Source of the DNA: Tulasnella sp. 424
Lineage: Eukaryota; Basidiomycota; Agaricomycetes; Cantharellales; Tulasnellaceae
Direction of reading: 5' to 3'
Length of the DNA stretch: 64,000 bases
NCBI GenBank assembly: GCA_019633425.1
Contig: WSUB01000068.1
Coordinates: forward strand, 124,001 to 188,000
The position numbers and the translations under genes are program-made. Positions 56,819 through 64,000 of the stretch are shown piece by piece; position 1 is the first letter of the stretch, and each line of letters starts with the position of its first letter. The notes below the pieces were generated by a model. The model was not told the origin of the DNA, did no database searches, and saw nothing but the letters and a program-made list of their open reading frames with translations.

Positions 56819-57694
56819 GGTTTGGAGGCTCATGTGACTTCGTTGCTGCCCTTTTATGCAGGCACTTCACAGGCTATCTTGGTAGAGTACAATCGAGCCC
56901 GATTTTCGGTGCTGGTGTTCAAGCTTTCGGCTGCGATTGCCGAGCTCCAGTAGATGGTGCCAAGCAAATGTTGAGGTTCCCCTACGAACTGAGCTATTGG
57001 AATGTCCAAGGATTTATAGTCAGTCAGCCATTTTGCCCAAAGTATATCTCTGTAGGCGGTAATTCGCAATGCTTGCTGAGCCGGACCTGCCCACCGATAT
57101 CGCAAACGTTCATTACAGCGACTTTGTTTAACCTCGTCAACGCGTTCAATAGTTTTCATCATCTCCCTCAATACGGGGTGGTCTTTGAGGGGAGACGCCT
57201 CGCTTTCCAGGCTGGGTACTTGGAGTTGTAAATCGAACCGGTTCCCACTCTGACCCCTATGTGCATCAAGCCTGCTGCGGAGTGTGGGGCTGCGTGGGCA
57301 TTCTCTTCACTCTGAGCTTAAGGTTTTCTCGGAGCTAGGTGCATTATCACATGGAATTACTATAGCCATCATGATCAGGTGGTCCCGTCCAAGACAGCAA
57401 TTCGCGATGAGGCATTCCTGTTAACAAAAGGATTCTCAGTGCACCGAGGTCTCGGCGCCGCGAACCTATTTTTCGCACCTTTGTCCGGAATGAACAACAT
57501 ACGACGAACCTTGTGCATCTCCTCCACCACCGGGAATTAACTTCCTCTGTAGGAAATATGGATAACTTCGGGGCAGACCGAGTCATTTAGGCTTCCTTTT
57601 AAGAAGCTAATACCTCGTTTGCTTTGTATCCCCTTTACGTTCCTCCCTACAGCAGCCAGTGCCCTCCCTAACACTCTCCCACCGACTCAATCGA
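56819..57694. promoter_or_regulatory. Divergent region between kinase 1 and the MLKL-like gene
   Basis: About 875 bp separate the two start codons. The half next to the MLKL-like gene (57310-57694) has no coding character and a CT-rich stretch before the ATG, as expected of a promoter. The half next to kinase 1 contains an open, protein-like frame described separately. Confidence 0.45.
56854..57309 (-). other. Unassigned coding-like open frame upstream of kinase 1
   Basis: The frame is open for about 150 codons and reads like protein: PLKDHPVLREMMKTIERVDE, then RYRWAGPAQQALRITAYRDI, WAKWLTDYKSLDIPIAQFVG and GTIYWSSAIAAESLNTSTEN. The only ATGs are internal (at MMKTIE). It ends 36 bp before the kinase 1 start and in a different frame. 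It could be an upstream exon of kinase 1, a small separate gene, or a remnant of another kinase-family member. No counterpart was found upstream of kinase 2. Confidence 0.35.
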
Positions 57695-59686
57695 ATGGCG
57701 CCTCAAGTTCCACCTATTGTGCTTAGTGTTTTGTCCATCGTGCAGCAAGCCCCTGTCCCCGGACTTGCTCCGGCAATCGAAGCCCTCAAGATTTGCATAG
57801 ACATGTACAACGGCATTAAGACGAATCACTCCGATTGCGAGGATCTCTTAAGTAGAGCAGCCGAATTGGTTCGAAAGATTAACGAGATCCTAGCAGAACG
57901 AGCTGAAAAGGCTGACCGGGATGACAGAATGAACAAGGGATTGGAAGAGGTGAAGCTGTAAGCAACGGACGTTTCTCACGTCGTCCTTCGCAACTTTGAA
58001 CCATTCACTTCCGGGTTAGGGCTGTCAAAAAGGTGGAAGACACAGTTCGCCTTACAACAACCAAGAATTGGCTGTATTGGGTCTTCCATCAGGATGACTT
58101 GGCCGGCGCCTTTGGCGGAGCGCACAGCCAGATAGACGATGCATTCCGAGTATTCCAGGTCAGTTCAGAGGTTTCTCACCCGTTTCCGTGACAATCCATG
58201 CTGACAGGCCATAAGATGCAAAGCGACGTAGTAATCTACGACAAAATTCAGAGAAGCCACTCCGAGATCCTTGAAGAGCTGGCAGCTATCAAGCCAACTA
58301 CCTCCTCTCTCCCAGACCGAGAGCTAAGAGGCGCACTTCGTCGGGTATATGCATTCACATCGTCTCAAGCTTAAGCGTAACTCATACCAAAACGTAACAG
58401 CTCTTAGTTGAACACTCTGACGACGATCCGAACTCGGCCAAATCTCCTATACTTCCCGTCCTCCGGGAGATGCTTGGCACAAGTGCCGAGTCTGACCTTC
58501 CTCCATATGTAACCACTGGCTACGAAATTGCAAAGGAGGAAAAAATCTACCCCGGAACATGGTCCACGGTGTGGCGAGGACGCTGGCAGAACTGCGTTGT
58601 AGCTATCAAAGAAGTGCCCATAACTGCAGAAGTCACAAGACAGGTTCGTCCACGTTTGCCTTCAAGTCTAGAGAAACTTTTGACTCAGAGGAATTGTTGA
58701 CCTATAGGACCTAGAGAGGCAGGTTGGAGTTTGGTCCGGTCTTCGACATGCAAATATCCTTCAGGCAAGTCCTGCCGGAAGCGTTTGTTGCTACCTGCAG
58801 TGAGTCTGAGACTCTGCTTCATGAGCAGTTCTTTGCAGTATCGTCATCGAGCGAAGTTCCGTTTCTGGTTTCGCCCTTTATGTCAAATGGCAGCGTGATG
58901 GAGTACATCAGAAAACATCCAGAGGCTCCGCGTACCAGCTTCGTAAGGGTTCTGGGCCACAAGGCGCATCTTAGATTGTCTCACTCGTGTTGAAATTAGG
59001 TCCACAATATTGCTGCTGGTATGCATTACCTCCATTCGAGGAACTTCGTCCATGGTAACCTACAAGGGGTTCGCTGCAGTTTCGGTATAAACCTGTTTCT
59101 TGGCTCTGACCAGCTGAATATCAGGGCAACGTTCTTGTCACCTCGTCACTTACGGCCTGCTTAAGCGGTTTTGGTATGGCGAAGATCAAGCATGACGAAC
59201 TGAGTGCTTCCTCAGACGAAGCGTTTAAGAAACGGAACTCGGAAGCCTTACGCCCTTGGATGGCTCCAGAACGCTTTTTGGGCAAGCTCACTAAGCCTAC
59301 GGACGTTTGGGCATTTGGAATGACCATTTATGAGGTAAGCCTCCGATCATGGCCTTCCTTATGGATCGCGACTGAGCCTGGAAAACAGATATTTTCTGGA
59401 GGACCTCCATTTGATGGGCTAGACCCCCAAACCATACGAAAGCACGTCCTCGGGTCAAAGACAGTTCCTGTCACAACTCATCTACCATTCATGAACGGGT
59501 CGGGTACGGCTGGAGAGTTTACCCCAGGGCTGCGAAAGATGGTGGAAAACACACTCGTCTATGATAGAGCAGCAAGACCTAAATTCAACTCTATTTTGTG
59601 CGTCTGTTTTCCACTGCTTCGGAAACTCCACCAGCTAAACCTCACGGCCTATTAGGGACGTGCTGGCCTTCATTGGTAGCACGTAA
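57695..59686 (+). CDS. MLKL-like protein: helical N-domain plus pseudokinase
   Basis: Ten exons, all in phase, give 487 residues. Residues 1-130 are helical and amphipathic (GLAPAIEALKICIDMYNGIK, CEDLLSRAAELVRKINEILA, KGLEEVKLAVKKVEDTVRL), the pattern of MLKL/HeLo-like four-helix domains, followed by a helical brace to about 178. The kinase fold follows. Its glycine loop is reduced (IYPGTWSTV), VAIK Lys247 is kept, the catalytic loop reads FVHGNLQGGNVLV with Asn335 where the catalytic Asp should be, and DFG is replaced by SGFGMAKI (Gly353). RPWMAPERF and DVWAFGMTIYE are intact, so the fold should stand but not phosphorylate. One intron (58765-58828) is of GC-AG type. The last exon encodes DVLAFIGST, with the stop 32 bp from kinase 2's stop. 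MLKL proteins disrupt membranes when their kinase-like part is activated; that role here is inferred. Confidence 0.8.
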
Positions 59687-59718
59687 CGACTCTCCATATC
59701 TCGAATCCCAGAACTTCA

Positions 59719-62700
59719 CTATCGAACTATTCTGTCCACCGCTCCTTCCCCATCCATCCGGACGTGCATTTCGATTTCGGCATAGTCAACCCTACATCGA
59801 TAGCCGGTATCCACCATTGCCTTGAGTCCAATCTTATCACCTGCGAGCGCGTTCCGTACAACGGGACTAGTACCGTCCAACTCCACTTGGTGAGCTACAG
59901 TGGCATTGCATCGTGCATCGCCATCCAGGACCATCGTCCGGCCCTGAGACAATTCGATCCAGCCTGCCTCGTCATCCTCACTGCGCCTGAGAAGCACAGC
60001 CTCGAAGCGACTGGGTCCAGGAAAATCAAACTTCTTCCCGAAACTTATACTATGACCATGGGTATCGGTCCGGATACGGAATATCAAACGTTCGACTGGA
60101 TGAAGGTTGGTGCTGTGCTTTGGTATAGCGCCTTGACCTGTTTCGCAGTGCAGGTGTCCCATCGGCGTCACGTAGGTGTAGAAAGTCTTCTGAGTCTCGA
60201 CCGCAAAGGATACAAGATGTCGAGATGAGATGAATGGGAACGGGTCTCTCTCGGGGAACACGGCTAGATGAGTGGCGGCGGGGTCACGACACCATGCACT
60301 GAGAGAGGAAAAATTCCGCACTTGCCTGATTCATGCAGATGAGTACAAGACAGATTTTCAATAGATTGAGGCTCTTGATTGGCGGTATCGTTGTCAATGC
60401 TCGGGATCCGTGCGAGTCGAGTCTCGGTGTTAAAAACCGCCTCCGATAGCACCTCTGTATCATTGTCTGCGCGAAGAGAATGACGAGGACGAGATCAGGG
60501 GAAAATAACCAAACCAAGATCTTGGGAGCGAGATTCACGCACCGGTTAAATCATTAAGACGATCCATCACAGCGGAAGAAGGCAACCGAGCCTCAGAGTC
60601 GGTGACCCAACAGCCCTCGATCGTCAGCCAAAGTCCATCGGGTAGAGCTGGAAAAGTCTCCCTTTCCGGCCGCAACCCTTCTTCTAGAACTATTTCTTGC
60701 ACAAGGTCCGGTTCGAGTAGCTCAAACGGGTTCTTGTTATACCACAGCTCGTAGAGCGTCATTCCTAAGGCATACACGTCGCTGAGGATACGCAAGCTCA
60801 GATTCGAAGTCAATAACTGATGCAATGGCCAGAAGGCTTACGATGCGTAGGTCAAATAACCACTCATATCCAGTAATTCTGGTGCCATCCATTGAGCTGT
60901 GCCACCGACCAACTCTCGGTGGCCGTATATGTTCTCGGTCATTTTTGCAAGCCCGAAGTCGGCGATTTGCGGGGACACTTGTGAGCTGATCAAAATATTG
61001 GCTCCCTTCAGATCTCCATGAACAATCTTGGCTTCCGTGTGAAGGAAGTTCACGCCAGAGGTTACCTCCAGCAGCTAAGGCCTTGGTCAACTGGGGAACA
61101 AGCATGCCTCAGAAATGAAGGACCCACGATCTTCAACCAATTTGCATCTGGGTGTGTGGATCGGTATGATCTGGCATTACCGTTTTCGGACAGTGGCGTG
61201 AGGATCATGGGCGTTGAGCCAGCAAGACAAGCGCCTAAGAACGGAAGCACATTGGGGTGCCCCAAACGATACCAAACCTCCAGCTCGCGACGATGGAGAT
61301 AGGTGCTCATATTCTGGGGCAGGTTAGGGGCCATTCGTATCTCTAATATTACCCATGTCTGACATACCTCCTTAGTGAGTGTGGTTGCGCCTCGTTTGGA
61401 GGAGGAATGTTCCTGACGGAATGTCTTCACTGCTGCTGCTCCCCCGAACCACTCGCACGACTTGACCGTTGCGAAACCTCCCTCCCCTAGGACGTCGCCC
61501 ATCGTAACCTCGGAAGAGACAAACTCCCACTCCTCCAAAGACCGGTACATACACCTGCGAAGCTCGTACATGGTATGCATGAGAGCTCGATACTCGTATG
61601 ATCCTGGAATAGCCATCCTGGCAAGCTGGATCGCACATAAGCAGGGTCTCAGATGGGCGAATGGATACAGACGTACCCTCCAGGCTTCCCTTGCTGCGAA
61701 TGTGCCGCCTTCTCTGTCCCCAAATGTATGTATCTCAAGAGAAGCCCATTGACTGACATCGACGAGCGCCTCGCAGGTCCGAGGATTGCGACATCTTTCT
61801 TGGTTTGCTAGACCGATGTTGCCTCTCCAGCAGTCAGCGATGATTCTGAAGTCCTGAGCGATTGCGTTCTCGACTCTTGCGAAGTCCAAGTTTGAGTTTT
61901 CTCCTGTCTGGTTGGACAGAATAGGGATAATTAACGGATCGAGTTCAGATAGCGTGCTGGAGTCCCCGGGCAACGTACAATACGCTCGACTGTCTGTGCT
62001 AAATAGCGGCAGACTTCTTTGAAACCAGCGAGCCAATGCGGCCCTATCAGCGTTATAGCAATCCATTGGCATGCATGGATTAGAGCCGAATGTCGCAAGT
62101 ACAGGCGGCGGAATTCTGCGATGTTCCTAGAGTGGTAAGAATAGTTAGGCAGTGTAGCCGAGACAGGGACGCGTACAAACTGGATAAATCCGGCGCTTTT
62201 TTTAATTGTATCGCGAGGGTCGAGAAAAAGGGACGTGTTGATCACATCGAACGCCCTTACGGATTCAGTGAATGTTGCTTCTAACGAGTTCAAATTCCAT
62301 TGGGACTCATATATCGCTTGAAGTGAGCGTTGCAGTGTTTCGGCAGCAAGGTCGAGGGAAGGGTGTATCACGAGGGGATACGGAAGCACCACGCCATTCT
62401 CAAAAGTCGCCTTCACATGACGAGGGAGCTTGAGAAGGATTGGTCAGTTGAAATAGTCAAAGAGGCACTTGCAGCATGTACATACGCTGCTTATCTCGAC
62501 TGCGCTCCGTAACTCCTCGGTCACTGTAACAAACGATGGTGGGATGGGCTCAGCCGGTGCGTCTTTCTGGATTTCGGCCATTGCTTGGGCTGTCGTTTCG
62601 AATGCGCTTGATAATCGACACCTCCCTTAGTCTTCATCACAAATAAAAAGCAAGTTCTGACACACCGTTGGAGTACTAAACCTGCGGTCGTTGCCTCCTC

Positions 62701-63144
62701 TGATGACAAATGCCCTCCCTCGAACCGCAGAAGGGCAGAGCGCATAGCTCGGGCGCAGTTCTGTATAAGCGTTCTTGCAGTGTAGTGATTAAACGGCGTC
62801 GCTGAAAACAAAACCTTGAGGGAGTCGAGGGCGGACTGAAAGGGTGACTCTTTGGCTAAATTGATGTTGGTGATCCCATCTGACACGGGTTGGAGGAATG
62901 GTTTGGATGTGCGGGGCAGACCTTCAGCGTCAACCGAGATGACAGCATCTCTAAACTAAAAGTTGCTCGGATGCCATCAGAGAACTTTGAACAGCGAGCT
63001 CATGGATTCAACTTGAAGGCGCACTCGTATGGGGACGGTGTACTCCCTGTCTACGAACATACCGCCAACCACGAAGGGTTCGAAGGCTGCCGTGGTCCTG
63101 GATGCGTATCCTTGGGGTAACGCGCTGTATTGAGAGCTGAACAT
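59719..63144 (-). CDS. Protein kinase 2, paralog of kinase 1
   Basis: Domain order is the same as in kinase 1. The proposed start at 63144 gives MFSSQYSALPQGYASRTTAA, matching the kinase 1 head. The helical region includes PFNHYTARTLIQNCARAMRS, FENGVVLPYPLVIHPSLDLA and WIAITLIGPHWLAGFKEVCR, then NPRTCEALVDVSQWASLEIH. The kinase domain has GDVLGEGGFATVKS, GGAAAVKTF, KIVHGDLKGANILI, IADFGLAKM and GTAQWMAPELL: Lys, both Asp residues and APE are kept. A GC-AG intron (60264-60325) sits exactly where kinase 1 has one, joining CTHLHES to AVFPERDPFPFIS. The beta-rich C-terminal domain ends EIEMHVRMDGEGAVD. Choosing the CCTTAG acceptor ahead of CTGCTGGAG keeps the catalytic exon in frame, so the gene looks intact. 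Confidence 0.77.
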
Positions 63145-64000
63145 GATTTCAAGATGGGCGGTGCGACTACCTAGTCGTTGGTGGGAGGCAGCTGAGGTGC
63201 AAGTCGAACGTCCATCGGGGCTACTACTTAGGTTGACTTCGGAATGACTCTACAAGCTCTTCCTCGGTACCCCCGATTGCTTCCCCGGTCTGACATGTTG
63301 TACAACATTTGTCGGGAGGAGAAGCGTGCCAAGAGTAAACCTTAACATTCCGGCTGTATGATCCCGTTTGGACTAGGTGTGGTCCGTGCAGGGAGCTGAT
63401 GAAACGGAACAGCTTGTAGAATGTGGGAATAACGGTACCGTACGGAGTGCGTCGCGTTTTAGTTCAAACAAGATATGCCTCGCTTCGCTACGGCAGCGAG
63501 AGTCGGGGCTATAATGGGAAAGACAGGGTCACGAGGGCCAAAGCGTGGAATAGGCGGACAAAGCAAGGGAACAGGGGAGGCGCGCAAAACACAAATGAAG
63601 CATGAGTAAAATAAAACATAAAGCATCATTGAGTGGAAAGGGACAGAGATTGCGATCGTAAAAAAGGGACGATTGGAAGTAGGAAGAGGGTAAGTGAGGG
63701 GAGAGGGGAAGAGCTCAAAAACAAACATGACCATCGCCAAGAGCGAGATATGGTTAAGAGAGGGGTTACGAGTCCAGCCTCGCGCTTGCCAAGCAAAAAT
63801 CTCAGCAATGGCGATCCGATATAGACTCTTTTTCAAAACAAGTGGCTCCGGCCTCCTAACGGAGTTGCTATCTCAGTCGACACATATATGCACCGTTCTC
63901 CTAGCTCCCTCAAAGGACACCTCCCGGACCCTTAACATTAGTTTGTCTCATTCCATAGAGCTAAAATTCATGTAAAAGAGAATGGGTGGTCTCTCCATCC
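63145..64000. other. Region upstream of kinase 2, no gene seen
   Basis: It should contain the kinase 2 promoter. A purine-rich stretch (63610-63730) lies towards the window end. Open frames of 60-125 codons occur on both strands but show no recognisable protein; the window may end inside the 3' part of a further gene. Confidence 0.4.

Noticed and set aside
61060..61125. Frameshift in kinase 2 just before the catalytic loop
   Set aside because: Using the CCTTAG acceptor gives LLEVTSGVNFLHTEAK in frame, parallel to LYGVTSGVDFLHTEAK in kinase 1.
1..64000. CRISPR arrays, rRNA operons or bacterial operon structure
   Set aside because: No regularly spaced short direct repeats and no rRNA sequence were seen; the intron-rich gene structure is eukaryotic.

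Overview
The window reads as nuclear DNA of a basidiomycete fungus, probably Agaricomycotina. Genes are dense on both strands and split by many short introns (about 50-90 nt, mostly GT-AG, several GC-AG). The proteins are fungal: a Pho84-type phosphate transporter, Exo84, Kap114-type importin, Tti1, Dcd1, mitoribosomal bL9m and uS15m, an alpha-arrestin-like protein, and F-box families of basidiomycete type. I saw no rRNA, no convincing tRNA and no CRISPR array.

Layout. 1-14.0 kb holds ordinary housekeeping genes: the 3' part of a phosphate transporter, an unknown proline-rich membrane-like protein, an arrestin-like protein, a class III aminotransferase, bL9m and the splicing factor WBP11. 14.0-29.4 kb is a segmental tandem duplication. 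An intact F-box-like gene lies at its left edge, an intact proteasome alpha-5 gene (PUP2) at its right edge, and four paralogous F-box genes lie between. Each internal junction joins a decayed piece of the 3' end of PUP2 to a decayed piece of the 3' end of the left-edge gene. One PUP2 relic carries a 575-bp MITE-like element with a TA target duplication, and the empty site is visible in the other copies. 29.6-53 kb returns to single-copy genes: a DHHC palmitoyltransferase, RidA, EXO84, uS15m, KAP114, TTI1, DCD1, a GNAT acetyltransferase, a small secreted protein and a 2-Cys peroxiredoxin whose active site is encoded by microexons.

53.4-63.1 kb is the most unusual region. Two paralogous minus-strand genes encode kinases that keep the catalytic residues and share a long N-terminal region and a beta-rich C-terminal extension. 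Between them, on the plus strand, lies a gene for a 487-residue protein with a helical N-terminal domain resembling the MLKL/HeLo-like four-helix type, followed by a kinase fold that has lost the catalytic Asp and the DFG Asp. Active kinase, dead kinase with helical head, active kinase is the layout expected of a RIPK3-MLKL-like cell-death circuit. That reading is an inference from sequence and gene order only.

Exon structures were worked out by hand from splice sites and reading frame. Those for the F-box genes, bL9m, arrestin, TTI1, the peroxiredoxin and the MLKL-like gene were checked codon by codon and stay in phase; the others are approximate at internal boundaries.
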